Assembly (NCBI GenBank): GCA_045541915.1
Contig: JAZQJZ010000012.1
Coordinates: 1-64,000, forward strand
Length of the DNA stretch: 64,000 nucleotides
Direction of reading: 5' to 3'
DNA from: RGIG5579 sp045541915
GTDB lineage: Bacteria > Bacillota > Clostridia > Oscillospirales > SIG627
Below the pieces are notes generated by a model, which did no database searches, was not told the DNA's origin, and saw only the letters and a program-made list of their open reading frames with translations. A program made the translations under genes and the position numbers. Below are positions 56,491 to 64,000 of this stretch, one piece after another (position 1 is the first letter of the stretch; each line of letters starts with the position of its first letter).

Positions 56491-57441
56491 TTACTTCTTG
56501 AAAACCATTAAAACCCATTCTTCCGACTGATGCGTTTTGTGATAGGAAAAGCCGGCTTCCACCAGAGTCTTTTTCACCTCTTCTTCCCTACTGGATAAAA
56601 TACCCGATGCCAAAAGAGTGCCGCCCGGCTTTAAGGCAGAAAGCAAGAGCGGTGCCATATCCTTGATGATCTGTGCCACAATATTGGCCAAGATCAAATC
56701 AAAGCCGGTGCCCATTGCCTCCAATTTATCCTTTTCTGTGAGAATATTGCCGCAGATTAAGGTAACATCCTCCGGAGAAATTCCGTTCTTTTCGAAATTC
56801 TCTTTTGAGGTGCGCACGGCTGCTTCGTCAATATCCACTGCCACGATTTTTCCGGCGCCAAGCTTCTTTGCGCCGATAGCAAGGATTCCCGAGCCACAGC
56901 CCATATCCAGCACCCGGTCCCCCTCCTTCAAACGAGGCTCCAACTCTTCCAGGCAAAGCCTTGTAGTGGCGTGGGTTCCACTTCCAAATGCGGCGGCCGG
57001 ATCGATTTCAATCACCTTTCGATCTCCGATCAAATCAGAAGAAACCTCTTCCCAGCTAGGCTTAATGAAAAGTCTTTCTCCTACCGGGAAAGGATAGAAA
57101 TACTGTTTCCACCGAGTGTCCCAATCACTGTTTTCCACCAGGGTGATCTCACCCTTCACATCCTCCCAGCCAAGCTGAGAACAAATGCCGGTGAGAAATG
57201 CAAGGATCTCCTCCGCGCGATCTCTTTCCGAGGTTTCCATATAAAACTTGATAGCCGGTGGTGCGGACTGCTTTTCCAAGAGATCATCTTCAATGTAATC
57301 GCAGAACATGGTTCCGGCGTTTTCCAAAAGGTCGGAAAGATCGCACACTTCAAAGGTGTCATATCCCCCTGCAACAAGAAAGGTCGATACAAGATCGACC
57401 TTTTCCTGAGGCATTGAGAAACAAAGCTCAATGTAATCCAT
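56491..57441 (-). CDS. prmA: Ribosomal protein L11 methyltransferase
   Basis: 316 residues. The N-terminal L11-recognition domain begins 'MDYIELCFSMPQEKVD'. The SAM domain shows 'PAAAFGSGTHATTRLCLE', 'RVLDMGCGSGILAIGAKKLG' (split here), 'VAVDIDEAAVRTSKENFEKN' and 'FDLILANIVAQIIKDMAP' in the PrmA order. It trimethylates ribosomal protein L11. ATG 57441 lies one base after the preceding P-loop gene's stop, so both are one operon. Confidence 0.94.
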   Translation of the reverse strand: MDYIELCFSMPQEKVDLVSTFLVAGGYDTFEVCDLSDLLENAGTMFCDYIEDDLLEKQSAPPAIKFYMETSERDRAEEILAFLTGICSQLGWEDVKGEITLVENSDWDTRWKQYFYPFPVGERLFIKPSWEEVSSDLIGDRKVIEIDPAAAFGSGTHATTRLCLEELEPRLKEGDRVLDMGCGSGILAIGAKKLGAGKIVAVDIDEAAVRTSKENFEKNGISPEDVTLICGNILTEKDKLEAMGTGFDLILANIVAQIIKDMAPLLLSALKPGGTLLASGILSSREEEVKKTLVEAGFSYHKTHQSEEWVLMVFKK

Positions 57442-57442
57442 A

Positions 57443-57853
57443 TCAGAACACGTACTGCTCCAAAGTCTTAGGCAGATCTGCCTGGTCAATGGAGGAGGTG
57501 GTAATGCACTGCACTTCATACTTGGCGCAGAGCTTATCCAGCTTGCCGATAAATTCCACCCAGGTAGCAACATCGTCGCCACAGATTTTCAGAGAAGAAT
57601 CGATGAACAGATCCTTCACATCATAGTTGGTGGCCAGAATGCCGCAAACCAGACCGTAAAGCTGCTCCGCATTGGTAACGGAATACGCCTCGGTATCCAC
57701 CAGACGAACCTTATGATTCACATCAAAAATAAGCTTATTGGACTTTTCGATACAGACCACATTACCGGGAGAGATTTCCACAGCCTTGTTGGCAAGTTCG
57801 ATGAGATGCTTGGTCTTACCGCTGCCCTTTAAACCGATGATTAATTTTAACAT
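57443..57853 (-). CDS. Small P-loop ATP-binding protein
   Basis: 136 residues, one domain. Walker A 'LIIGLKGSGKTKHLIELA' at the N terminus and a Walker-B-like 'VKDLFIDSSLKICG' in the middle. Similar short P-loop proteins occur in Clostridia beside prmA or on their own; I know no function. It precedes prmA by one base and has its own promoter. Confidence 0.8.
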   Translation of the reverse strand: MLKLIIGLKGSGKTKHLIELANKAVEISPGNVVCIEKSNKLIFDVNHKVRLVDTEAYSVTNAEQLYGLVCGILATNYDVKDLFIDSSLKICGDDVATWVEFIGKLDKLCAKYEVQCITTSSIDQADLPKTLEQYVF

Positions 57854-57901
57854 ATTAAAAACCGTCCTTTCCAGATCAAAGCGATCTGTTCTTGTGAGAA
57901 T

Positions 57902-57930
57902 ATATTACCATATTATTAACAAACTTGCAA
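57902..57930 (-). promoter_or_regulatory. Promoter of the P-loop gene-prmA operon
   Basis: Minus strand TTGCAA (57925-57930), 17 bp, TAATAT (57902-57907). Confidence 0.6.
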
Positions 57931-58003
57931 TAGAATTTTTCCGCTTTTTTCAGGAAATTGAAAATTTAGTGAAAAAATACCAAGAGGAGAAGAAAACTTT
58001 CTA

Positions 58004-59317
58004 TTATTTTGTATATCCGGGTTTGCCCAAAAGACGGAACATATTCTTTTTATAGGCCTCTACACCGGGCTGGTTGAAGGGATCTACCTGTAGCATATAG
58101 CCGCTGATGGCGCAAGCCAGCTCGAAGAAATAGACCATATAACCGAAATTTTTCTCGTCTGCCTGTTCCAGAGCCAGAACAACGGTGGGAACACCTCCGT
58201 CCTGATGAGCAAGAGCGGTGCCACGGAACGCATTTTTATTCACAAAGTCCATATTTCTGCCTTCCAGATAACCAAGGCCGTCCATATCGGTTTCAGCCTT
58301 CGGGATGGCAAAATCAACCTTGGGAGAAGTGATTTCCAAAACCGTCTCAAACATGGTGCGCTCGCCTTCCTGGACATACTGACCCAGGGAGTGAAGATCG
58401 CGGGAATAAATAGCGGATACCGGGAAAATACCCTTTCCATCCTTGCCTTCGGATTCGCCGTAAAGCTGCTTGAGCCACTCGCCCATCAGCTCCATAGCCG
58501 GAGAATAGGAAGCGTACATTTCAAACTTCTTTCCCTTGCGATAGAAGAGGTTACGAATGGCAGCGTACTGCATACAAATGTTATTTTCAATTTCAAAGGT
58601 ATCGAATTCATTCTTAGCGGCCAGAGCGCCTTTCATCATGGCATCAATATCAGCGCCGCTGACAGCGATGGGAAGAAGTCCCACGGCAGTGAGGACGGAA
58701 TATCTACCGCCGATGTTACCGGGAACTACAAAGCTTTCATAACCGCCCTGGGTTGCAAACTCCTTCAGAGTACCGGGCTTTACATTCTTATCGGTGGTGA
58801 CGAAAATTCTCTTTTTGGCTTCTTCCTTGCCATACTTTTTCTCAACCAGCTCGCGGAAAACGCGGAAGGCGATGGCAGGCTCGGTGGTGGTGCCGGACTT
58901 GGAAATGACATTGACACAAATTTCTTTTCCTTCGCAGATCTTCAGCAGATCGGCAAGATAGTCGCCGTCAACACTGGTACCGGCAAAATAGATCTCGGGG
59001 CCGTCCTCTCTCAGCGAATTGTGGAAATTGCCCTGCAAAAACTCAATGGCAGCACGGGCGCCCAGATAAGAGCCGCCAATACCAATCACAACAAATACAT
59101 CACACATTTTGCGGATGCGAGCAGCACATTCCTTGATTCTATTAAACTCTTCCTTATCATAATCTTCGGGAAGAGTATACCAGCCGAGAGGAGATTCCCC
59201 CTTGGCATAACTTTCTTTTACCGTTTCCAGTGCTTTTTTTGCTTCCGGAACAATGGCCTCATATTCTTTTTCAGAATAAAAGGGCGCAGAAAATTCAGTG
59301 CTCAACTTCATGGACAT
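58004..59317 (-). CDS. pgi: Glucose-6-phosphate isomerase
   Basis: 437 residues, the short bacterial type. 'VVIGIGGSYLGARAAIEFL', 'VISKSGTTTEPAIAFRVF', 'GNIGGRYSVLTAVGLLP', and C-terminal 'DPFNQPGVEAYKKNMF' with the catalytic Lys. Interconverts glucose-6-phosphate and fructose-6-phosphate. I use ATG 59317 (MSMKLS), which follows AAAGGAG; an earlier in-frame ATG would add an unlikely hydrophobic extension and overlap the promoter. Confidence 0.96.
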   Translation of the reverse strand: MSMKLSTEFSAPFYSEKEYEAIVPEAKKALETVKESYAKGESPLGWYTLPEDYDKEEFNRIKECAARIRKMCDVFVVIGIGGSYLGARAAIEFLQGNFHNSLREDGPEIYFAGTSVDGDYLADLLKICEGKEICVNVISKSGTTTEPAIAFRVFRELVEKKYGKEEAKKRIFVTTDKNVKPGTLKEFATQGGYESFVVPGNIGGRYSVLTAVGLLPIAVSGADIDAMMKGALAAKNEFDTFEIENNICMQYAAIRNLFYRKGKKFEMYASYSPAMELMGEWLKQLYGESEGKDGKGIFPVSAIYSRDLHSLGQYVQEGERTMFETVLEITSPKVDFAIPKAETDMDGLGYLEGRNMDFVNKNAFRGTALAHQDGGVPTVVLALEQADEKNFGYMVYFFELACAISGYMLQVDPFNQPGVEAYKKNMFRLLGKPGYTK

Positions 59318-59353
59318 AAACAAAACTCCTTTGCTTTCAGTTTGGATGTAATT

Positions 59354-59382
59354 ACTATACACCAAAAAAGCGAAAATGACAA
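59354..59382 (-). promoter_or_regulatory. Promoter of pgi
   Basis: Minus strand TTGTCA (59377-59382), 17 bp, TATAGT (59354-59359). Confidence 0.75.
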
Positions 59383-59422
59383 GATAGAACGGCATATTTT
59401 TTCAAGTTTTTTGGCAAAATGA

Positions 59423-59451
59423 TTGACAGAATCCGTGGCTCGCGGTATAAT
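59423..59451 (+). promoter_or_regulatory. Promoter of the Crp/Fnr-ABC operon
   Basis: TTGACA (59423-59428), 17 bp, TATAAT (59446-59451): consensus. Confidence 0.88.
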
Positions 59452-59491
59452 AAAGTGTACCAAATGAGACAGTTTTCGGAGGTGCCTTATT

Positions 59492-60151
59492 TTGAACAAA
59501 ATGGCGATGGAAACGGTAATAAAATGCCCCCTGTTCGCCAAAAGCGATCCGGCAAAATTACCGTCACTCCTAAAGAAAGCAAATGCTTACAAGGAAAGCT
59601 TTTCTTCAGGCGAGCCAATTCCCTTTCGGGTAAACAATTGCGGAAGAGTGGGAATTGTTTTGAGCGGAAGTGTGAAGGTTTATTCTTCCCAGGACAAAAA
59701 AACGCTCCTCAATCTTTTAACCGGCGGAAGCTTATTCGGTGTATCCTCTTTATATTCCCAGGCTTCGGCAGATACCTTCCTTTTTCCCCACGGAGAAACC
59801 TCGGTTTTGTTCATTGATGAGAAGGATCTGGATCCCCTTTGGGAAGACCGTAATGTGAGAGGGGCGCTGGTGGCATTCCTTGCCGGGCGGATCCGCTTTC
59901 TTTCGAAAAAAATCGCTTCCTTTACCGCTCCCTCAGCAGAAAAGAGCCTGGCTCGTTTTTTGGTGCAAAACGCCGATTCAGAAGGATGCGTGTCAGGTTT
60001 TCGTTCGTACGCTTCCCTTGCCCGGAGCCTGAATCTGGGAAGAGCAAGTCTTTACCGCGCTTTGGAAAAGCTGGAATCGGATGGGCTAATTGATCGAGAA
60101 GGCAAGAGAATCCGGATTCTTTCCCTCTCTCACCTTGCCGAATTCAAATAA
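59492..60151 (+). CDS. Crp/Fnr-family transcription regulator
   Basis: 219 residues. Cyclic-nucleotide-binding-type beta barrel (about 15-120, 'SGSVKVYSSQDKKTLLNLL', 'GGSLFGVSSLYS'), a long dimer helix, and a winged helix with 'SLARSLNLGRASLYRALEKLESDGLI'. Two Cys near the N terminus (KCPLF, NNCG) are too few for an Fnr Fe-S cluster. Its ligand is unknown. Starts at TTG 59492 behind GGAGGTG. It stands 38 bases before the ABC importer genes and probably controls them. Confidence 0.88.
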   Translation: MNKMAMETVIKCPLFAKSDPAKLPSLLKKANAYKESFSSGEPIPFRVNNCGRVGIVLSGSVKVYSSQDKKTLLNLLTGGSLFGVSSLYSQASADTFLFPHGETSVLFIDEKDLDPLWEDRNVRGALVAFLAGRIRFLSKKIASFTAPSAEKSLARFLVQNADSEGCVSGFRSYASLARSLNLGRASLYRALEKLESDGLIDREGKRIRILSLSHLAEFK

Positions 60152-60188
60152 AAGCAAAAACAGAACAATAGAAAGAAGGAAAAAGACA

Positions 60189-61259
60189 ATGAAACGATTT
60201 TTTGCTGCTATGCTCGCACTTCTCACCCTTTTGACGCTCTGCGCCTGTGCGCAGGAGGGCGAGGCCACCACAACAGAAGAAGCTTTGACCTTGGTTACCC
60301 AAGAGACCGAAACCAAGGAAGAGACTGAAACCAAGGGAGAGGTTCTGACCGACAAAACCCCCATTCGCTTGATGGCGCTGAAAGGGCCTACCGGAATGGG
60401 TCTTTCCGCCCTTCTCCACAACGACGCCGAAGGCAGCGGAAATAAGGTGGATTATGAAGCAGAGCTGGTCAACAGTTCTGAAATCTCCAATATTGGCGCC
60501 GCTATGATAAAAGGCGAATGTGACATTGCCGCAGTTCCCATTAACTTAGCCTCCACTCTTTACGCTAAGACAAAAGGACAGGTAGAAGTGCTTTGTGCCA
60601 ACACCCTGGGTGTTCTTTATATGCTGGAAAACGGCGAGAGCGTTAGCTCTGTGGCAGATTTAAAGGGCAAAACCATTTACGCCACCGGCAAGGCCTCTAC
60701 ACCCGAATATGTACTTCGCTATGTTTTAAAGGAAAACGGAATTGATCCCGATCAGGATGTAACGCTGAACTTTGTTGCTGATCATACCGAGCTTGCAACC
60801 TTTTTGGCCAACGATTTTTATGCCATCGGAATGCTTCCTGAACCCAATGTTTCCGTTGTACTTGCATCCAACGAAAAATTCCGTGTTGCGTTGGATATGA
60901 CCGAAGAATGGAACAAGGTCGCCGGTGAGGACAACACCTTGATTCAGGGTGTTTTCATTGCCAGAAAAGCCTTTATCAAGGATCATCCTGCCGTGGTTTC
61001 CGCATTTCTTGATGACTACAATGCCAGCCAGAATTTGGTGAATACCAATCCGGAACAAGGCTCTAAGTACATTGTGGATGTCGGTATTCTGGCAAAAGAG
61101 GCCATTGCAAAAAAAGCTCTTCCCGGATGCAACATCACCTTCCTGGAAGGGGAAAAGATGAAATCCGGTGTGAAAAAGTGTCTGGAAGTTTTGTTCGAAG
61201 CCGCTCCCAATTCTGTTGGAAACGCACTTCCCGCTGACGACTTTTACTACGCACGATGA
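60189..61259 (+). CDS. ABC importer substrate-binding lipoprotein (NMT1/SsuA-like)
   Basis: 356 residues: lipoprotein signal (lipobox 'LCAC'), a Thr/Glu-rich linker (about 20-55), then a periplasmic-binding-type fold: 'IRLMALKGPTGMGLSALL', 'GECDIAAVPINLASTLY', 'VADLKGKTIYATGKAS' and 'LLATNEKF'-like 'VLASNEKFRVALDMTEEW'. The 'GPTGMG' start is seen in proteins annotated as nitrate/taurine/thiamine-precursor binders; the true ligand is open. ATG 60189 follows GAAGGA. Confidence 0.87.
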   Translation: MKRFFAAMLALLTLLTLCACAQEGEATTTEEALTLVTQETETKEETETKGEVLTDKTPIRLMALKGPTGMGLSALLHNDAEGSGNKVDYEAELVNSSEISNIGAAMIKGECDIAAVPINLASTLYAKTKGQVEVLCANTLGVLYMLENGESVSSVADLKGKTIYATGKASTPEYVLRYVLKENGIDPDQDVTLNFVADHTELATFLANDFYAIGMLPEPNVSVVLASNEKFRVALDMTEEWNKVAGEDNTLIQGVFIARKAFIKDHPAVVSAFLDDYNASQNLVNTNPEQGSKYIVDVGILAKEAIAKKALPGCNITFLEGEKMKSGVKKCLEVLFEAAPNSVGNALPADDFYYAR

Positions 61260-62023
61260 AAAAAAGAGAATTGCTTTGGGGGGTGGCACAGCTTGCCGCC
61301 CTTCTGTTTTGGATTCTGATTTGGTTTTTGGTATCCGAAAAGGTTGATCTTCCATTCATTCTTCCCTCGCCCATACAGGTGCTCCGTCGGTTGTGGGAGC
61401 TTCTTTTCTCCGGTCAGTTCTATATTACTGTCTGGACCTCCCTGATTCGTATTTTTTCCGGTTTTCTTGCAGGAGTGATATTGGGCTTTGTTCTTGGATT
61501 TCTCGCTTTTCATTCCAGAATTCTAAATGCACTGATCTTTCCCGTGATGACCATTATCAAAGCAACTCCCGTCGCCTCCTTTATTCTGGTTGTGATCCTT
61601 TGGATCCAGCGGGACAGTGTTCCGGGATTTATCAGTCTTTTGATGGTACTGCCCATTATCTGGCAGAATACCCTTTTGGGGTTTCAGAAAAGAGACGGAA
61701 GACTTGGGGAAATGGCAAAGGCTTTTCAATTTGGCAAATGGAAAACCCTTTGGCGGATCGATCTGCCGCAGGTGTTTCCCTTTGTGCTTTCTGCGGCCAA
61801 AACCGGTATGGGACTTGCCTGGAAGGCCGGGGTTGCGGCTGAGGTTCTGGCTCTGCCCAATGTTTCCATTGGGGAAATGATCTACAATGCCAAGCTTTAT
61901 CTTGAGACGGTGGATCTGTATGCATGGACCCTTTCCATCATCATATTAAGCATTCTCCTGGAAAAGCTGTTTTTCTTCCTTTTAGAGGGAAAGAAAGGAG
62001 GTCACCGTGCTGAAAATAAGTAA
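61256..62023 (+). CDS. ABC importer permease (SsuC/TauC-like)
   Basis: 255 residues, six transmembrane helices, with the EAA-type coupling loop 'EMAKAFQFGKWKTLWRIDLPQVFPF' (shown in part) and 'KAGVAAEVLALPNVSIGEMI'. Starts in the last codon of the binding-protein gene (ATGA overlap) and its end overlaps the ATPase start by 17 bases. Delivers the unknown ligand across the membrane. Confidence 0.9.
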   Translation: MKKRELLWGVAQLAALLFWILIWFLVSEKVDLPFILPSPIQVLRRLWELLFSGQFYITVWTSLIRIFSGFLAGVILGFVLGFLAFHSRILNALIFPVMTIIKATPVASFILVVILWIQRDSVPGFISLLMVLPIIWQNTLLGFQKRDGRLGEMAKAFQFGKWKTLWRIDLPQVFPFVLSAAKTGMGLAWKAGVAAEVLALPNVSIGEMIYNAKLYLETVDLYAWTLSIIILSILLEKLFFFLLEGKKGGHRAENK

Positions 62024-62555
62024 TATTTCAAAATCCTTTGACACTCCGGTTTTGACCGACATTACCCTATCCTTCCCTGAAACAGGACTGTTTTTGATCC
62101 GTGGAAAATCCGGCATTGGAAAAACCACTCTGTTGCGATTGATTTTGGGGCTGGAAAAACCGGATTCCGGCGAAATCGAAGTAAACGGTATCACCTCCCC
62201 TGTATTTCAAGAAGCGCGTCTGGCACCGTTTCTCACGTTGAAAGAGAACCTTTTTCTTGTAAAGCAGGATCGGGATGAGAAAAAAGCCAATGCATTGCTT
62301 ACCCGTTTCGGACTGCTGGAAAGCGCGGATAAATACCCGGACGAGCTTTCCGGCGGACAGAAGCAGCGCGGTGCCATCGCCCGTTCCCTTTACTACGGCG
62401 GTGATATTTTTCTTTGGGACGAGCCCACAAAGGAATTAGACCCGGAAAATCGAAGCCTGGTCATCAAAGCCATTCATGATCTTTCCCAAAAGGCACTTGT
62501 GATCGTGGTGACCCACGATCCGGAATTGGATGGCGGAGAAGAGATCGTGCTATAA
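62007..62555 (+). CDS. ABC importer ATPase, compact form
   Basis: 182 residues, shorter than the usual 240-260. All core motifs are present: Walker A 'GKSGIGKTTLLRL', Q-loop 'PVFQEARLAPF', signature 'LSGGQKQRGA', Walker B 'IFLWDEPTKELD' and H-loop 'VTHD'. It stops soon after the H-loop, so it lacks the C-terminal extension. GTG 62007 follows AAAGGAGG. Third gene of the importer operon. Confidence 0.9.
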   Translation: MLKISNISKSFDTPVLTDITLSFPETGLFLIRGKSGIGKTTLLRLILGLEKPDSGEIEVNGITSPVFQEARLAPFLTLKENLFLVKQDRDEKKANALLTRFGLLESADKYPDELSGGQKQRGAIARSLYYGGDIFLWDEPTKELDPENRSLVIKAIHDLSQKALVIVVTHDPELDGGEEIVL

Positions 62556-62590
62556 AAAAAGACACTCACTTTCGTGAGTGTCCTTTTTTG
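62553..62590. terminator. Bidirectional terminator
   Basis: AAGACACTCAC / GTGAGTGTC stem with TTTC loop and A/T tracts between convergent genes. Confidence 0.85.
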
Positions 62591-62597
62591 TTTTGAT

Positions 62598-63476
62598 TTA
62601 GATCTCACCGATCTTTTTCATGGTTTCTTCCATAACCTTTTTGGCCTCATCGGTAATGGGAGTGCAGTAATCCTGGTGGTAATTACCCGGGCAGCCCAAC
62701 AGACCCATACAATAGGAGAAACAATACATCAAGCCATGAGCCAGCATGGTATCACGCATAAGCAGGATATTATCAAGATACTTGCGAGCGCCTACCAAAT
62801 CGCCGGCGGCTACACATTCATACATTTTCTTTCCGTTGGCGGGAGTGCAACTGAACATACCGTCCAGATTCTTTGTGATTCCCATCATATTGGCATAATC
62901 AAAGGTGTCAAGTCCACTGTAAAGACACTGGAAGTTTGCTTCGGGGAACGCTCTTCCAATGGCGTGGATCAACTGCCAGTCAGCGGTTTTAATTCCCTTA
63001 ATATTGGGATGAGAGATGATTTTCTGAACGATCGGAAGGGTGATCTTGGCTTTTGTAACAGTGGGAAGATCGTAAAGATAAATGGGATATTTGGAACGGT
63101 CTGCGATTCCGGTATAGAAGTTTACAATCTGCTCATCATTCACTCCGCTATAGAAGGGGGTGGTAAGCACAACGCCTTCTATTTCAACATCGCCGATCAG
63201 ATCGATCTTTTCCATTACCTTTGCAATGGAGGTATCCATTGCGCCGACAAAAAGTGGCAATCTGCCTCGGTTTGCAGCAACTGCAACCTTCACAATTTCT
63301 TTGTAGGCAGCATTGGTAACAAATGCTTCAATGCCCATGCTTCCCATCAAAAGAAGACCGGATGCGCCAGCCTGGATCTGCTGTTCAATATGTTTTTCCA
63401 GGGAAGACGGGATCAGATTTCCCTTTTCATCCAAGGGGGTTCCAAGTGCAGTGTAAAAGCCTTTTTTCAGTTCCAT
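62598..63476 (-). CDS. DapA/NanA-family class I aldolase
   Basis: 292 residues, TIM barrel of the dihydrodipicolinate-synthase superfamily. 'GFYTALGTPLDEKGNL' start, 'GASGLLLMGSMGIEAFVTNAAY' (substrate loop), the Tyr of 'YPIYLYDLPTVTKAKI' and Schiff-base Lys in 'NIKGIKTADWQLI'. The substrate loop differs from true DapA ('GTTGE'), so an aldolase or dehydratase for a sugar acid or sialate-like compound is more likely. It sits 39 bases after a ceramidase-like gene, in one operon. Confidence 0.87.
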   Translation of the reverse strand: MELKKGFYTALGTPLDEKGNLIPSSLEKHIEQQIQAGASGLLLMGSMGIEAFVTNAAYKEIVKVAVAANRGRLPLFVGAMDTSIAKVMEKIDLIGDVEIEGVVLTTPFYSGVNDEQIVNFYTGIADRSKYPIYLYDLPTVTKAKITLPIVQKIISHPNIKGIKTADWQLIHAIGRAFPEANFQCLYSGLDTFDYANMMGITKNLDGMFSCTPANGKKMYECVAAGDLVGARKYLDNILLMRDTMLAHGLMYCFSYCMGLLGCPGNYHQDYCTPITDEAKKVMEETMKKIGEI

Positions 63477-63515
63477 TTTTACTTTTCTCCAATTCTATTA
63501 ATACTTCAAATTTTC

Positions 63516-64000
63516 TTATTTCATTTGGGAAAGCAGATCCTGTCCTTCGCGGATGATCAGTTCTGCTACACCTGCCTTAAAATTCGAGCTTCCGGCTTCA
63601 TAGCCGCCTTCGTCGTATGCCTCCTGCATGGGGAAATATCCCTCGTAGCCGTTGGTGCAGCAAGTGGGAAGCACCAATTCATAGCCTTTTGTTTCCTTCA
63701 AGGCTCTACCGATACCGTTAAAAGGTTCGCCGGGGATGCCGATCAGCGCCACAGGGCCGATCCGGACACCGGAAAGGGTCATTTCAAAATATTCCGGTCC
63801 GTGCTCCAGCCGTACCATACGGGCGGCTCTTGCCACCACAGTGGTCAGCATCATTCCCTGATAGCCCAATTCGTCATCACGGCCATCCAGGTGCATCTGA
63901 TGGATGCGCTTTGCTTCCGGAAGATCCTCCTTCTCCGGTTGGTTGGAAGGAACGCGGATCAGCTTCTGCGCAGAAAAAAGATGATCCACGGGGGTATATT
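63516..64000 (-). CDS. Neutral ceramidase-like protein, C-terminal part (runs off right edge)
   Basis: At least 161 residues visible; the frame is open to the window edge (YTPVDHLFSAQ). Segments 'LSGVRIGPVALIGIPGEPFNGIGRAL', 'LPTCCTNGYEGYFPMQEAYDEGGYEA' (both shown in parts) and 'FKAGVAELIIREGQDLL' match the end of the ceramidase-like family also found at 49547. The two copies differ clearly, so they are paralogs with different roles. Forms an operon with the DapA-family gene. Confidence 0.82.
   Translation of the reverse strand, partial: YTPVDHLFSAQKLIRVPSNQPEKEDLPEAKRIHQMHLDGRDDELGYQGMMLTTVVARAARMVRLEHGPEYFEMTLSGVRIGPVALIGIPGEPFNGIGRALKETKGYELVLPTCCTNGYEGYFPMQEAYDEGGYEAGSSNFKAGVAELIIREGQDLLSQMK

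Overview
The window looks like the chromosome of an anaerobic Clostridia-type Firmicute, probably a gut species of the Oscillospirales/Ruminococcaceae kind. The basis is hprK, whiA and a MecA-like gene, CCA-encoding tRNAs, AGGAGG-type ribosome sites, TTGACA-N17-TATAAT promoters, rubrerythrin, a cohesin/dockerin pair and plant-polysaccharide enzymes. No rRNA, CRISPR array, transposase or integrase is visible.

Region A (1-10,160) is accessory and looks more AT-rich. Nearly all genes are on the minus strand and most form small self-contained units: near-identical promoter, one or two genes, a conserved 3' tail, a strong terminator, then an array of mini-hairpins. Cargo includes a metallo-beta-lactamase-fold hydrolase, an OB-fold membrane protein, CapA and M20 proteins, an iron-type dehydrogenase and small membrane proteins. 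Two parallel modules pair a plus-strand XRE regulator with a four-helix-bundle (23S-IVP-like) gene. In one module that gene is reduced in frame to 34 codons. The arrays of these two modules differ by compensatory base-pair changes. This array/cassette family is the best candidate for something undescribed. The region ends at a five-tRNA operon (Phe, Gly, Val, Asp, Thr).

Region B (10.7-41.7 kb) is mostly housekeeping: a membrane cohesin beside a dockerin-bearing glucosaminidase, tmcAL, an FkbM methyltransferase, an hprK-ROK-murB-whiA-HD operon, a small 'VQDADDL' protein, rubrerythrin, MgtC, a HAD phosphatase, a D-lactate-type dehydrogenase, GH78, glyS, an ABC-DUF1854-ABC operon, a MecA-like gene with uracil-DNA glycosylase, two polysaccharide deacetylases, a YhaN-like ATPase with recG, and mscS.

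Region C (41.7-64 kb) starts with tRNA-Gln and a two-component system whose operon continues into a UGSC-like lipoprotein, a TlpA thioredoxin, a CD1871A-type CXXC peptide and a polyferredoxin membrane protein, which I read as an envelope thiol/redox relay. Next come a GH28-like enzyme, a ceramidase-like protein, a GH28 3' remnant behind an intact promoter, a yybP-ykoY manganese riboswitch with mntP, a secreted membrane-anchored GH78, rpsI/rplM, prmA, pgi, a Crp/Fnr regulator with a nitrate/taurine-type ABC importer, a DapA-family aldolase and a second ceramidase-like gene cut by the window edge.

The GH78, GH28, ceramidase-like and DapA-like genes suggest use of rhamnose-containing pectic material. 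Coordinates were read by hand from the sequence. Family names come from motif recognition, not from database searches.
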